A stretch of DNA of 64,000 nt from Sinimarinibacterium sp. NLF-5-8 (GTDB lineage Bacteria; Pseudomonadota; Gammaproteobacteria; Nevskiales; Nevskiaceae): the NCBI RefSeq assembly GCF_010092425.1, contig NZ_CP048030.1, forward strand, positions 2,491,501 through 2,555,500, given 5' to 3'. Below, in pieces: positions 35,472 through 45,145 of the stretch. The position numbers were made by a program, and so were the translations under genes. The notes below the pieces were generated by a model. The model did no database searches. It had not been told where the DNA came from and worked only from the letters and a program-made list of their open reading frames with translations. Within the stretch, counting starts at the first letter, position 1. Each line of letters opens with the position of its first letter.

Positions 35472-36755
35472 TCAGCCGGCAGCAGTCTGCGCTGTGGCCG
35501 GATGATCCGGCAGCGGTTCATTTTCGCGCGCGGCCATCGCCGCCGCCGCTTGCAACAGGGGTCGCGAATAAGCGCCATCGACGGGGTACACGCCCCAGCC
35601 GATCTGCGCGCGCGGTGCCAGGGTGCAGGCGCCGGTGTGAATCGGCAGCGCGCAGGCGGCCAGCATCTGTTTGCGTAATCCCCCGGCGCTGGCATCGGCG
35701 TTCTGGCGTGGGCGGATCAGGACAAATTCGTCATCGGTGTAGCGCGCCAGAAAATCATCCCGGCGGATCAGTGGCCGCAGGCGTTCGGCAATGATCTGCA
35801 TCGCCGTGTGCAGATCGGAGGCATTGCAGTCGGTGGCGAGTTGGAGTTTTCCGTAGAACAGTTCAAAGGATGCTCCGGCGCGCTCGCTGCGCTGGATCAT
35901 GGCGAGGATTTCCTGATTGAAGGCGCTGCGGTTGTGCATCATCGTGTAGCTGTCAAAGCTGGACAGCATCCGCGCGCGCGCTTCCAGTGCATGCAGGCGC
36001 GCGCGCTCGGCCTTGGCCGCTTGCACATGCACGTCGAGCGCGGCGGTGATCATCACCATAATGGTGAAAAGGCTGACAAATGCCGCCAGAACCCAGGCCA
36101 TCCAGCGGCTGTTGAGGCTGCCTGCGGCACCGCAGATGGCGCCGGGTTCAAAATTGGCGGCGGCCATGCCGGTGTAGTGCATCCCCGTCACCGCCACGGC
36201 CATGATCAGCGCCGCGCCCAGCCGCGCGGGCAGGCGGTATTTCTGACTGATATTGCGCAGGTTGTGCATGATCCACAGCGCCGCGCCGGAGGCCGAAACC
36301 GCAATCAGCGCCGAAGCGGCAACCCACCACGGTTGCCAGACGATGCCGGGGCGCATGTCCATCGCATCCATGCCGATGTAGTGCATGGCGCAAATGCCGG
36401 CCCCCATCAACAGCGCCCCGACCATGACCGCGCGCGCGCCCATCTGTTCGCGGCTGGCGGCAAACAATCCCAATCCGGCCACCGTCAGCCCGGCAAAATA
36501 GGACACCACGGTTTTGAACGGCTCATACCCCAGCTCGATCGGCAGGCTGAATGCCTGCATCCCGACAAAGTGCATCGTCCAGATGCCGCTGCCCATCGCC
36601 AGCGACCCCAGACCCAGCCATAGCACCTGGCGCGAGCGGTTGCGGCTGATCCGGTGAACCAGATCAATCGCCGCATAGGACGCCAGTGCGGCAGCAAAGT
36701 AAGACAGCAGCACCAGTATCGTGTCGTATTGACCGACCAGATAAGGGGAAGGCAT
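35472..36755 (-). CDS. MHYT-sensor protein with degenerate GGDEF domain
   Basis: The 427-residue protein has seven membrane helices with three MHYT-type motifs (MHFVGM at 61, MHYIGM at 124, MHYTGM at 192), thought to bind copper and sense oxygen, CO or NO. The C-terminal domain (about 260-425) is GGDEF-like, but the active site is TDDEF at 340-344. The RxxD inhibitory site is kept as RRDD at 331-334. It probably binds rather than makes c-di-GMP. It lies convergent to apbE with a 3-base gap. Confidence 0.88.
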   Translation of the reverse strand: MPSPYLVGQYDTILVLLSYFAAALASYAAIDLVHRISRNRSRQVLWLGLGSLAMGSGIWTMHFVGMQAFSLPIELGYEPFKTVVSYFAGLTVAGLGLFAASREQMGARAVMVGALLMGAGICAMHYIGMDAMDMRPGIVWQPWWVAASALIAVSASGAALWIMHNLRNISQKYRLPARLGAALIMAVAVTGMHYTGMAAANFEPGAICGAAGSLNSRWMAWVLAAFVSLFTIMVMITAALDVHVQAAKAERARLHALEARARMLSSFDSYTMMHNRSAFNQEILAMIQRSERAGASFELFYGKLQLATDCNASDLHTAMQIIAERLRPLIRRDDFLARYTDDEFVLIRPRQNADASAGGLRKQMLAACALPIHTGACTLAPRAQIGWGVYPVDGAYSRPLLQAAAAMAARENEPLPDHPATAQTAAG

Positions 36756-36949
36756 GAATCCGAGGCTCCAGGGGGTGAGTCAGGATGAGGCAGTTTTGTG
36801 ACGACATACTGTGCCTGCTTTGGCTACCGCTGCGGCGGCCGCTGCTCCGCTGAAAGCGCGCAGTTATCGTATGGCGGCCATGCCGCCGCCGGGCCGATCG
36901 CCAACAGGTTTTAAGATAGGCGTTTGGCGAAACAAACCCTGGGGTCTGT

Positions 36950-37876
36950 GTGACGGCAATCATTTGTGTTCAAGATCTGCAAAAAACCTACGAAAACGGG
37001 TTTACTGCGCTCAAATCCATCAATTTGACCATTCGGCAAGGCGAGATTTTTGCCCTGCTCGGCCCCAACGGGGCGGGCAAGACCACGCTCATCAGCATCA
37101 TCTGCGGCATCGTCAACGCCAGCGGCGGGCAAGTGTTGGCCGATGGTCACGACATCGCGCGCGATTTTCGTCCCGCGCGGCAAAAAATCGGCCTGGTGCC
37201 ACAAGAGCTGTTTACCGACTCATTTGAAAGCGTCTGGGCCACGGTGCGTTTTTCGCGCGGGCTGTTTGGCCTGCCGCGTGACGATGCGTATTTGGAAAAA
37301 GTCCTGCGCGATCTGTCGCTATGGGACAAGCGCAACGAAAAAATCATGGCCTTGTCCGGCGGCATGAAGCGCCGCGTGATGATCGCCAAGGCACTGTCGC
37401 ACCAGCCGCGCATCTTGTTTCTGGATGAACCCACCGCGGGCGTGGATGTGGAACTGCGCCGCGACATGTGGGCGCTGGTGCACCGCCTACGCCAAGACGG
37501 CGTCACCATCATCCTCACCACCCACTACATTGAAGAAGCCGAAGAAATGGCCGACCGCATCGGCGTCATCCGCAGCGGCGAGCTGGTGTTGGTTGAAAAC
37601 AAAGCCACGCTGATGGCACGACTGGGACAAAAGCAGCTCACGCTGGAATTGCAGCAACCGCTGACCGCCATCCCCCCAGCGCTGGCCGCCGAACCACTCA
37701 GCCTGAGCGCCGACGGTCAAACGCTGACCTACACCTTTGACACCCAAACCGAACAAACCGGCATCGGCGCGTTGCTGCGTCGCTTGAACGAACACGGCGT
37801 GGATTTCAAAAGCCTGCAATCCCGCCAATCCTCGCTCGAAGATATTTTTGTCAACCTGCTGCGGAGCCGCCCATGA
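36950..37876 (+). CDS. ABC-2 transporter ATP-binding protein
   Basis: The 308-residue ATPase has Walker [11 protein letters not shown]-loop VPQELFTD, signature LSGGMKRR, Walker [13 protein letters not shown] and the switch His in [15 protein letters not shown]. The C-terminal 80 residues are a regulatory extension. It starts at a GTG and overlaps the permease gene by four bases. Sequence resembles the YadG/YhhJ drug- or polysaccharide-exporter type; the substrate is unknown. Confidence 0.93.
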   Translation: MTAIICVQDLQKTYENGFTALKSINLTIRQGEIFALLGPNGAGKTTLISIICGIVNASGGQVLADGHDIARDFRPARQKIGLVPQELFTDSFESVWATVRFSRGLFGLPRDDAYLEKVLRDLSLWDKRNEKIMALSGGMKRRVMIAKALSHQPRILFLDEPTAGVDVELRRDMWALVHRLRQDGVTIILTTHYIEEAEEMADRIGVIRSGELVLVENKATLMARLGQKQLTLELQQPLTAIPPALAAEPLSLSADGQTLTYTFDTQTEQTGIGALLRRLNEHGVDFKSLQSRQSSLEDIFVNLLRSRP

Positions 37877-38640
37877 TCAGCAACTGGTACGCGGTGCGCG
37901 CGATTTACCGCTTTGAAATGTCGCGCTGGTTTCGCACCCTCACCCAAAGCATCGCCTCGCCAATCATCTCCACCTCGCTGTATTTCGTCGTCTTTGGCGC
38001 CGCCATCGGCGCGCGCATGGGCGAAGTCGGCGGCGTTTCTTACGGCGCCTTCATCATCCCCGGCCTGGTCATGCTCTCGCTGCTCACCGAAAGCATCTCC
38101 AACGCCTCATTCGGCATCTATATGCCCAAATGGTCGGGCACCATCTACGAAGTTCTCTCCGCGCCGGTATCCCCGGCAGAAGTCGTGCTCGGCTACGTCG
38201 GCGCCGCCAGCACCAAATCAGTGCTGCTGGGGTTGCTGATCCTCGCCACCGCGCGCGCGTTTGTGCCGTACAGCATCGCCCATCCGCTGTGGATGCTCGC
38301 GTTTTTACTGCTCACCGCCATCACCTTCAGCCTGTTTGGCTTTGTCATCGGCATCTGGGCCGATAACTGGGAAAAACTGCAAATCGTGCCGCTGATGATC
38401 GTCACTCCCTTAGCCTTTCTGGGCGGCAGTTTTTACTCCATCGACATGCTCCCCGGCATCTGGCACCAAATCGCCCTGCTCAATCCCGTGGTGTATCTGA
38501 TCAGCGGCTTTCGCTGGAGCTTTTACGGCAGCGCCGATGTCAGCGTAGAACTCAGCCTCGCCATGATCGCCGTGTTCATGCTGCTGTGTATCGGCATCAT
38601 CGCCTGGGTGTTCAAAACCGGCTATCGGCTGCGGCGGTAA
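37873..38640 (+). CDS. ABC-2 transporter permease
   Basis: The 255-residue protein has six membrane helices and the ABC-2 pattern [41 protein letters not shown] and [12 protein letters not shown]. It overlaps the ATPase gene and resembles the YadH family that pairs with YadG. The pair would form a homodimeric exporter with two ATPase subunits. No accessory membrane-fusion protein is adjacent. Confidence 0.93.
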   Translation: MISNWYAVRAIYRFEMSRWFRTLTQSIASPIISTSLYFVVFGAAIGARMGEVGGVSYGAFIIPGLVMLSLLTESISNASFGIYMPKWSGTIYEVLSAPVSPAEVVLGYVGAASTKSVLLGLLILATARAFVPYSIAHPLWMLAFLLLTAITFSLFGFVIGIWADNWEKLQIVPLMIVTPLAFLGGSFYSIDMLPGIWHQIALLNPVVYLISGFRWSFYGSADVSVELSLAMIAVFMLLCIGIIAWVFKTGYRLRR

Positions 38641-38757
38641 GGCGGTTGTTTTGGGGTGTTTTTATTTTATTGTGATTTATGAACGCAAGATTTATATTTG
38701 ATTCTTGTGAGTTCAGTTAGACTGGCTTTTATTTTTTATAATATTGGATAAGTAATT

Positions 38758-39408
38758 ATGGAGATAATAGAGTGCCCTTTTTGCATTGGCGAGATTCCGT
38801 CTCATGCAAAAAAATGTAAACACTGTGGAGAATGGCTTACAAATGATAGAGGGGCATTTTCAGGAGAATCAGTAAATCCGGCTGGGTTCAATCTGGCTTC
38901 AATGTCATCGGCAGATTTAGTAAAGTACTTTGTTCCCCGTATTGAAAAACTGCTAAAGGATAAGTTCAATGCAGAAGGGGCAGGGTTGATTGAACAGATG
39001 AATAGCGTCAACTATTTGTTGCCGGTCAATTTGCAAGACAAGATTCGACAGATAGGCTGGATGCGAAATAAAGTTTTCCATGAGCATGGGTTTGAAATAG
39101 CCAATAAATCACTTTATGCTGCGGCTTGTGAAGGTATATTAAGTGAATTAGATAAGGTGGGTGTTAAATGGGGGCAAACATTTAGAAGAAGCACCGAAAT
39201 AACCGGCGTTCAGAGTGAGGAATCTGCCGCAACTGTGCGTGAGATTGCCGGTCTTTGTACTTTTAAACCTGATTATTCGCAAGTGAAACCTCGGGGAGAT
39301 AATGGTGCGATTTACTCACAGCCCCCTAATGCTAATGCTTCCAATGCACTTCAACAGTTGCTCAATGGTTTTAATGGGCGAATTTTGATTGATCCGCCAC
39401 GCAAGTAA
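38758..39408 (+). CDS. Zinc-ribbon protein with HEPN-type RNase motif, AT-rich gene
   Basis: The 216-residue protein starts with a zinc ribbon (CPFC at 6-9, CKHC at 20-23). After a linker, a helical region (about 55-140) carries RNKVFH at 103-108, matching the RNxxxH motif of HEPN ribonucleases. The tail after 145 is unstructured. Codon use is AT-rich, unlike all neighbours, and the start has no convincing upstream operon. I infer a possible RNA-cleaving or effector function and horizontal acquisition; no partner gene is seen. Confidence 0.7.
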   Translation: MEIIECPFCIGEIPSHAKKCKHCGEWLTNDRGAFSGESVNPAGFNLASMSSADLVKYFVPRIEKLLKDKFNAEGAGLIEQMNSVNYLLPVNLQDKIRQIGWMRNKVFHEHGFEIANKSLYAAACEGILSELDKVGVKWGQTFRRSTEITGVQSEESAATVREIAGLCTFKPDYSQVKPRGDNGAIYSQPPNANASNALQQLLNGFNGRILIDPPRK

Positions 39409-39604
39409 TTACCCTTATAGTCTGAAACGACGGCTCCAAGTGCAATTGATAACGATACGGCGAATATTGCTCGAGTGTTAGAGCGTTGATTTGCTCGATG
39501 TTTGATGAAGTTCCTGTTTGGGGATGCGTTTTGATTCGCGGTTGATGATGGGCATCGGTTGGTGATTCCAGGGCCGCGCGCCAACAGAGTTATAAAAATC
39601 AGAT
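39409..39604. other. AT-rich non-coding spacer, right part of the 38.6-39.6 kb island
   Basis: The 196 bp after the zinc-ribbon gene are moderately AT-rich and return to the local GC-rich composition near 39570. No promoter, hairpin with a T run, tRNA or attachment-site repeat was recognised. Confidence 0.4.
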
Positions 39605-40513
39605 TCATTGCTCGCCACTGGCGGTCAGCGGCATCACCTGTGCGGCCAGCCAGTTGTTGAAGGCTTGCAGGCGTCGCGAGGGGTGGCGGTGGTGGGGGTA
39701 TACCAGCTGGATTGGCATGGCGGGGGCTTGCCAGTTTTTGAGTACGGCGATGAGTTCGCCTTTGGCCAGATGGTCGTGCACGTCGAATGCGGGCACTTGT
39801 ATCAGCCCCAGTCCGGCGAGGGCGCAGGCGATGTAGCTTTCGGCGTTGTTGACCGTCACTTGCCCCGCCATGGTTTGCGTGTGTGTTTTGCCGCTGTGTT
39901 GCCATTCCCACGGTTCAACGCCGCCGCTGCCGGATGCGTAGTGCACGGCTTGATGGTGAACCAGATCGGCGGGCGCGCGCGGTATGCCAAATCGCGCCAG
40001 ATAGGCTGGGCTGGCGCAGTTGACCAGCGTGAGTTGCCCCAGCGGGCGCAGCATCAGGTTGTTGGGGGTGACTTGGCCCACGCGCAGGGCGCAGTCCACG
40101 CCTTCACGCACCAGGTCAACCGCGCGATCGCTGGCGCCGAGTTCCAGGCTCACTTTGGGGTACTGCGCAAAAAAGTCCGGCAGGGCAGGGGCGATGATTC
40201 GGCGCGCGATTCGGCTGGGTGCGTCCACTCGTAAATGGCCTTCGATGGTGGCGCTGTGCGTGTGGAATAGCTGTTCCAGCTCATCGGCATCGCTGACCAG
40301 CGTATCGGCGCGCGCGAGGAGCGATTGGCCGTCGCGGGTCAAACGCACGCAGCGGGTTGTGCGATGCAGCAGCCGTGTGCCGAGGCGCGCTTCCAGGCGC
40401 TGAATCGCCAGCGACACCGTCGGGCGCGGCATGTCCAGTTGCGCTGCCGCAGGGGTAAAGCCGCCGCTGTTGGCAACCTTGATGAAGATGCGCAGTTGGT
40501 CGATCAAGTCCAT
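39605..40513 (-). CDS. LysR-type transcriptional regulator
   Basis: The 302-residue protein begins with the LysR helix-turn-helix (IDQLRIFIKVANSGGFTPAAAQ and RPTVSLAIQRLEARLGTRLLHR), then the inducer-binding domain (GHLRVDAPSRIARRI, VNCASPAYLARFG). It is divergent from an SDR gene with a 112-bp AT-rich spacer, the classical LysR-target arrangement, so it probably regulates that SDR. Start ATG 40513 chosen over an upstream non-ATG extension. Confidence 0.93.
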   Translation of the reverse strand: MDLIDQLRIFIKVANSGGFTPAAAQLDMPRPTVSLAIQRLEARLGTRLLHRTTRCVRLTRDGQSLLARADTLVSDADELEQLFHTHSATIEGHLRVDAPSRIARRIIAPALPDFFAQYPKVSLELGASDRAVDLVREGVDCALRVGQVTPNNLMLRPLGQLTLVNCASPAYLARFGIPRAPADLVHHQAVHYASGSGGVEPWEWQHSGKTHTQTMAGQVTVNNAESYIACALAGLGLIQVPAFDVHDHLAKGELIAVLKNWQAPAMPIQLVYPHHRHPSRRLQAFNNWLAAQVMPLTASGEQ

Positions 40514-40625
40514 GAGCAATATTGTTATTAAATTGTAAACAGTGCAGTTGTTTTTATCTTATTTATTAACCAATAACAGAACAATAGACTGAGCTGACTC
40601 GTCCCAAAACACAAAGGAGCAGCCG

Positions 40626-41399
40626 ATGTCTCGGAATAGTCTTGAAGGCAAAGTGGTGTTGATTGCCGGCGGTGCCAAAAACCTGGGCGGCCTGCTGGCG
40701 CGCGATTTTGCCGCGCGCGGTGCAAAAGCCGTTGCCATTCATTACAACAGTGCGGCTTCTGCCGCGGCGGCGCGCGAAACCGTGGCCGCCATCGAGCAGT
40801 CCGGCGCGCGCGCGGTGGCTTTGCAAGCCGATCTGACTCGCGCGGCGGCAATGGAAAAACTGTTTGCCGATGCCGTGGCTGCGGTGGGGCGCCCCGACAT
40901 TGCCATCAACACCGTGGGCAAGGTGCTGAAAAAGCCGATTTTGGAAATCAGCGAAGCCGAATACGATGAAATGAGCGACGTGAACGCCAAATCGGCTTTT
41001 TTCTTCCTCAAGGAAGCCGGAAAACACGTCAATGACAGCGGCAAAATCGTCACCCTTGTTAGTTCGCTGCTGGGGGCGTTTACGCCGTTTTACGCCAGTT
41101 ATGCGGGCACCAAGGCGCCGGTGGAACACTTCACCCGCGCGGCCGCCAAAGAGTTTGGCGCGCGCGGTATTTCGGTGACTGCCGTCGGCCCTGGGCCGAT
41201 GGACACCGCGTTTTTTTACGGCCAGGAAACGCCCGACGCGCAGGCATATCACAAGAGTGCAGCGGCGCTGTCACCGTGCAGCAAAACCGGCCTGACCGAT
41301 ATCGAGGATGTGGTGCCGTTTATTCGCCATTTGGTTACCGATGGCTGGTGGATTACCGGGCAGACGATTTTGATCAATGGCGGCTATACGACGAAGTAA
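40626..41399 (+). CDS. Short-chain dehydrogenase/reductase divergent from LysR
   Basis: The 257-residue SDR has cofactor motif IAGGAKNLGG (the third Gly is Asn-Leu-Gly), catalytic VSSLLGAFTPFYASYAGTK with Ser and the YxGTK pair, and an NAG-like NTVGK. HYNS after the second strand favours NADP(H). The gene starts after AGGAGC in an AT-rich spacer. Likely regulated by the adjacent LysR; substrate unknown. Confidence 0.9.
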   Translation: MSRNSLEGKVVLIAGGAKNLGGLLARDFAARGAKAVAIHYNSAASAAAARETVAAIEQSGARAVALQADLTRAAAMEKLFADAVAAVGRPDIAINTVGKVLKKPILEISEAEYDEMSDVNAKSAFFFLKEAGKHVNDSGKIVTLVSSLLGAFTPFYASYAGTKAPVEHFTRAAAKEFGARGISVTAVGPGPMDTAFFYGQETPDAQAYHKSAAALSPCSKTGLTDIEDVVPFIRHLVTDGWWITGQTILINGGYTTK

Positions 41400-41543
41400 G
41401 CGTGAGTGGCTGAGTGGGCGTCATCGCACAGTGTGATATGACGCGGCTCAGAGGCGCGAATCGTGGGCAATGCTGGCCGGTATACGCGCGCCTGAAGTGA
41501 GTTTGGCGCGCGCGAGACTGGCCTGAAGTAATGGCGGCTGGTC

Positions 41544-42188
41544 TCACAACAGCTTCAACACCATCTCCACCAGCGTATGCGTGAGCCGTTCGCGCGACAG
41601 GTGCGCGGGGCGGTAGAGCACGCTTTGCAGAATCGCGGCCCAGGTCATCGTCATCAATAAAAAGGTGCTGGCTTCGGGGTCGTCGAAGCGCACCATGTTC
41701 TGGCTTTTGTGGCCGCCTTCGCTGGCGATGTGTTGCAGGGTGGCGGAGAGGTTGCGCACTTCGGGGATGTCCCACAAAAACGGGACTTCCTGCAGTGCCA
41801 CGCGCAGGATGGTCTGCTGTTTTTCCAGCGCCTGGATCATTGCGCGCATCCAGTAATCAATGCCGCTGCGAGGTTGGTCGGGCAGGGCAAGGGCGGTGCG
41901 CAGGCTGGTGGAGACTTCGCGGGTGATCTGGGTGGTAATGCGCGCGATCAGCGTGGCGACGATGGATTGCTTGTTGGGAAAGTATTCGTACAGCGAGCCG
42001 ATGCTGACGCCGGCGACTTCGGCGATGTGATTGGTGGTCAGTGCGTCGTAGCCGCTGCGCGCGAGCAATTGGCCGCTGGCTTCAACGATGGCGTCAAACG
42101 TGACTTGCGCGCGCGTCTGGCGGGGCTGCTTTTTGGGGCACAGCGCGGGCGGCAAGGCACGGGTGTTGTGTGTTGAGGCGTCAGTCAT
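41544..42188 (-). CDS. TetR/AcrR-family transcriptional regulator
   Basis: The 214-residue protein has a TetR DNA-binding domain (FDAIVEASGQLLARSGYDAL, NHIAEVAGVSIGSLYEYFPNK) after a basic N-terminal extension (CPKKQPRQTRAQ). The C-terminal ligand domain is unremarkable. It is divergent from the RoxA-like gene (106-bp spacer), its likely target. No clean palindrome was found in that spacer. Confidence 0.9.
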   Translation of the reverse strand: MTDASTHNTRALPPALCPKKQPRQTRAQVTFDAIVEASGQLLARSGYDALTTNHIAEVAGVSIGSLYEYFPNKQSIVATLIARITTQITREVSTSLRTALALPDQPRSGIDYWMRAMIQALEKQQTILRVALQEVPFLWDIPEVRNLSATLQHIASEGGHKSQNMVRFDDPEASTFLLMTMTWAAILQSVLYRPAHLSRERLTHTLVEMVLKLL

Positions 42189-42294
42189 GCGCGCAGAAAA
42201 TCCGAGTAACGAATCAAGGTTGGCCTCGCTAAGGTACGTTGTCCAGCCTGAACGTCAAAGCGCGCGAGCAAGATGCGCTCTAGGAGGAGATGTG

Positions 42295-44307
42295 ATGAAG
42301 ATTGAGCGCGCATTGTTACTGGGGGTAACGGTCTTTTGGCTGGCGGCCTGTGAGCAGACGTTTGATGGCCAGCCTGCGGTTGCGGTGAATCCGGGGGATG
42401 TTCCGGCCATTGAGGATGCGCCCGAAAAGCAATTTCCCTTGCTGGGCAGCCGTCACGGGGGGCATGCGTGGTTTGATTTTTGTGAAAGTCAGCCGGACGA
42501 AACCCGTTTGCCGCCTGATCCGCGCAGTTTGGTGGTGCCCGGCGTTGAGCAAGGCAAGGCGGTGATTTTTAACGCATGGTGGAAAAATTGCCATGCCGAT
42601 CCGGTGGCCGTGGGCGAGGCCGAGGCCGCACAGACTTGCGGCGAGTTGCGCGCGCAGGCCGCGCAAGGGCGCGCGCTGATCAGCGGTAACGGGGCGATCG
42701 GCGCAGGCTGGTTTTTTGGCGGCAGCGGCAGCCAAGGCAACCTCACGGCGGCGGATTACAACCGCTTGTGGCAACGCTGGGGAATGGACGCGCGCCCGGA
42801 TAATTTTGATGCGCTGGTGGCGCAGCGTTATGGCATGACGATTTTGCCGACGCGCAATCCGTATCCTTTGCCGGGCGAAGACCCCAATCAAACCGAGGGC
42901 GGTTCGGGTCAATTGCCGATTGCGCTGACGCAATTGCGCGAGGCCGATGGCCGCTGGACGGGCAATCTGGGCATCACCTGTCACATCTGCCATACCGGCC
43001 CGTATTACGGCAACGGCAACAGTCTGGGTGAGTTTGGGCAGTTGGAGGCCGATCTGGGTCGCAGCGCCGCGCCGGGTGTGCCGTTTCCGATTCCGGTGCA
43101 AGTGGGGCGCACGCGCGGCACCAACAATGCGCTGGCGCTGCAAATCATTACCTTGTTGATTGCGCAGGATATTCGGCCGCTGGACCCCAGCTTTTTGCCG
43201 TTTGCGCTGCTGGCGCCCAATGGCGGCTCACTGGACACCCCGGCGTGGTGGAATATGGGCTCGCGGCCGGTCAAGTTTCAGGACGGCTTTTTGGCGATGG
43301 ATGCGCTGCGTTCCGATCTGGGTTTTTACGTCCCAGGCCCTGGCCCCGGTGGTTTTGATTGGGTCAAGCGGCATGCGCGCATTGGCGATACCTATTTGAT
43401 GTCGATCAAATCGCCGCCCTATCCGGGGCCGATCGACACCGCATTGGCTGAGGCGGGTGCGATTTTGTTTCACGCCAAGGACCTGTGGGCGCCCAACTTG
43501 CGCAATCCGGTGGCGCGGCCGCAAGGTGGCAATGGCTCCTGCGCCAGTTGTCACGGGGTGTATTCGCCGCGCTACGCCAACGATCCGACGTTTTTGGCCA
43601 CGCCGGAACTGGCCGGTATTTCCAGCTACATCGTGCCGCGCGATTTGATCGGCACCGACCCGCAACGGGTGGACAGCGACACCGAGGCCGCCGAGCAATA
43701 TGGCCGCAACAACTTTTTTGCCTATCCCGAAACCATCAACGCCGATCCTGCGCTGGATTGCAGCACGCAAAACCGGGTTCAGGTTCGCGGCGCGCGCGAA
43801 CATGGGTATCTGGCCTTGCCCTTGCACGGCGTATGGGCAAGTGCACCCTATTTTCACAACGGCTCGGTGCCCAACGTGTGGGAAGTGCTCAAGCCGGAGG
43901 ATCGCAAACCGATTTGGCGACGGGTTTCGACGCCCGCGCGCGCCGATCAGCAGGGGCAGGTGGTGATGGGGTTTGATACCGATTTTGCGCGCGCTTACGA
44001 CACGCAGAAACTGGGGTGGCGCTATGACGAAATCCCCTGCGGCGTGCCCGGCAACAGCGGATTGATCGATTGCAGCGCGCGCGATGAGCACAACGAACCG
44101 GTGCTGATGACCCTGCTCAATGCCATCAATGGCGGCAATCCCTACACCTGGTATCTGGGCGTGCCCAGCGGTAACGATCGCGCGTTAGAAGATCGCAAAA
44201 TCTACAACACCCACCGTTACGGACAAGGCAACCAGGGGCACGATTTCACTGCGGTACTGACCGATGCCGAGCGGCTGGCGGTGATTGAATATCTCAAAAC
44301 GCTGTAG
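42295..44307 (+). CDS. Di-haem c-type cytochrome lipoprotein, RoxA/CcP/MauG-like
   Basis: The 670-residue protein has a lipoprotein signal with lipobox LAAC (Cys19). It has two c-type haem sites: CHICH at 229-233 and CASCH at 416-420. The second half carries PLHGVWASAPYFHNGSVPNVWEVL, typical of di-haem peroxidases and rubber oxygenases. Length and haem spacing fit RoxA-type rubber dioxygenases (about 680 residues). A distinct di-haem peroxidase is possible. AGGAGG precedes the ATG; the frame extends 69 codons up. Divergent from a TetR gene. Confidence 0.75.
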   Translation: MKIERALLLGVTVFWLAACEQTFDGQPAVAVNPGDVPAIEDAPEKQFPLLGSRHGGHAWFDFCESQPDETRLPPDPRSLVVPGVEQGKAVIFNAWWKNCHADPVAVGEAEAAQTCGELRAQAAQGRALISGNGAIGAGWFFGGSGSQGNLTAADYNRLWQRWGMDARPDNFDALVAQRYGMTILPTRNPYPLPGEDPNQTEGGSGQLPIALTQLREADGRWTGNLGITCHICHTGPYYGNGNSLGEFGQLEADLGRSAAPGVPFPIPVQVGRTRGTNNALALQIITLLIAQDIRPLDPSFLPFALLAPNGGSLDTPAWWNMGSRPVKFQDGFLAMDALRSDLGFYVPGPGPGGFDWVKRHARIGDTYLMSIKSPPYPGPIDTALAEAGAILFHAKDLWAPNLRNPVARPQGGNGSCASCHGVYSPRYANDPTFLATPELAGISSYIVPRDLIGTDPQRVDSDTEAAEQYGRNNFFAYPETINADPALDCSTQNRVQVRGAREHGYLALPLHGVWASAPYFHNGSVPNVWEVLKPEDRKPIWRRVSTPARADQQGQVVMGFDTDFARAYDTQKLGWRYDEIPCGVPGNSGLIDCSARDEHNEPVLMTLLNAINGGNPYTWYLGVPSGNDRALEDRKIYNTHRYGQGNQGHDFTAVLTDAERLAVIEYLKTL

Positions 44308-44310
44308 CGC

Positions 44311-45088
44311 GCCTGCTGCCGCCATCCTTGCGCACGCAAGGATCCCGTGCGGACTTGGACATATCACTGAAGGTATTTCTGGATTGCGGCGTTCGCCGCA
44401 ATGACGGGGGTTTGAATGGCAGTTGTGGCTCGATTTGCGTGCCGATTCGCGGCTCAAGCCGCTCCCAAGAAAGACCAGCGGTTGTGGGGGTGGCTTTAGC
44501 TGCGAAAGCTGTGAGTGATTGCTGGTCGCGCGCGGAACCCTTGCTGTCATCATCCCTGCCGGAGGTGCGCGGGTCACAAAATCTGCTGCCGTCATCCTTG
44601 CGAAAGCAAGGATCCAGTTCCCGGGTTCGGCCATTCACCGAAGGTTTTTCTGGATTGCGGCGTTCGCCGCAATGACGGGGGGGTTGAATGGCAGTTGTGG
44701 CTTGCTCTGCGTACTGATTCGCGGCTGAAGCGGCTCCCACGAAAGACCAGCGGTTGTGGGGGTGGCTTTAGCTGCGAAAGCTGTGAGTGATTGCTGGTTG
44801 CGCGCGGAACCCTTGCTGTCGTCACCCCACAAGAGCTGCGCGGGTCACAAAATCTGCTGCCGTCATCCTTGCGAAAGCAAGGATCCAGTTCCCGGGTTCG
44901 GCCATTCACCGAAGGTTTTTCTGGATTGCGGCGTTCGCCGCAATGACGGGGGGTTGAATGGCAGTTGTGGCTTGCTCTGCGTACTGATTCGCGGCTGAAG
45001 CGGCTCCCAAGAAAGACCAGCGGTTGTGGGGGTGGCTTTAGCTGCGAAAGCTGTGAGTGATTGCTGGTCGCGCGCGGAACCCTTTTTG
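44311..45088. repeat. Three tandem copies of a 271-bp repeat with hairpin modules
   Basis: The 838-bp gap between the di-haem gene and the AraC gene is almost entirely three direct repeats (units beginning near 44311, 44581 and 44852; period 270-271). Each holds an ATCCTTGCGxxxGCAAGGAT hairpin, a palindrome GATTGCGGCGTTCGCCGCAATGA, and a REP-like CGCGGCTxAAGCCGCTCCCA. Copies 2 and 3 are nearly identical, copy 1 is diverged, and the last copy decays near 45088. No coding capacity is supported. Confidence 0.85.
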
Positions 45089-45145
45089 CGCCGTGATTTG
45101 TAATGGGTGAGTGGTTGCCGGGTGCTTGTGTAAAACCCACTGCGG

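Noticed and set aside
38641-39604. Integrated element with attachment sites
   Set aside because: No integrase, tRNA or flanking direct repeat was found around the AT-rich island, so only composition supports transfer.
44582-45088. CRISPR array in the repeated region
   Set aside because: The repeats are long, tandem and contain internal hairpins; there are no short repeats with unique spacers and no cas genes.
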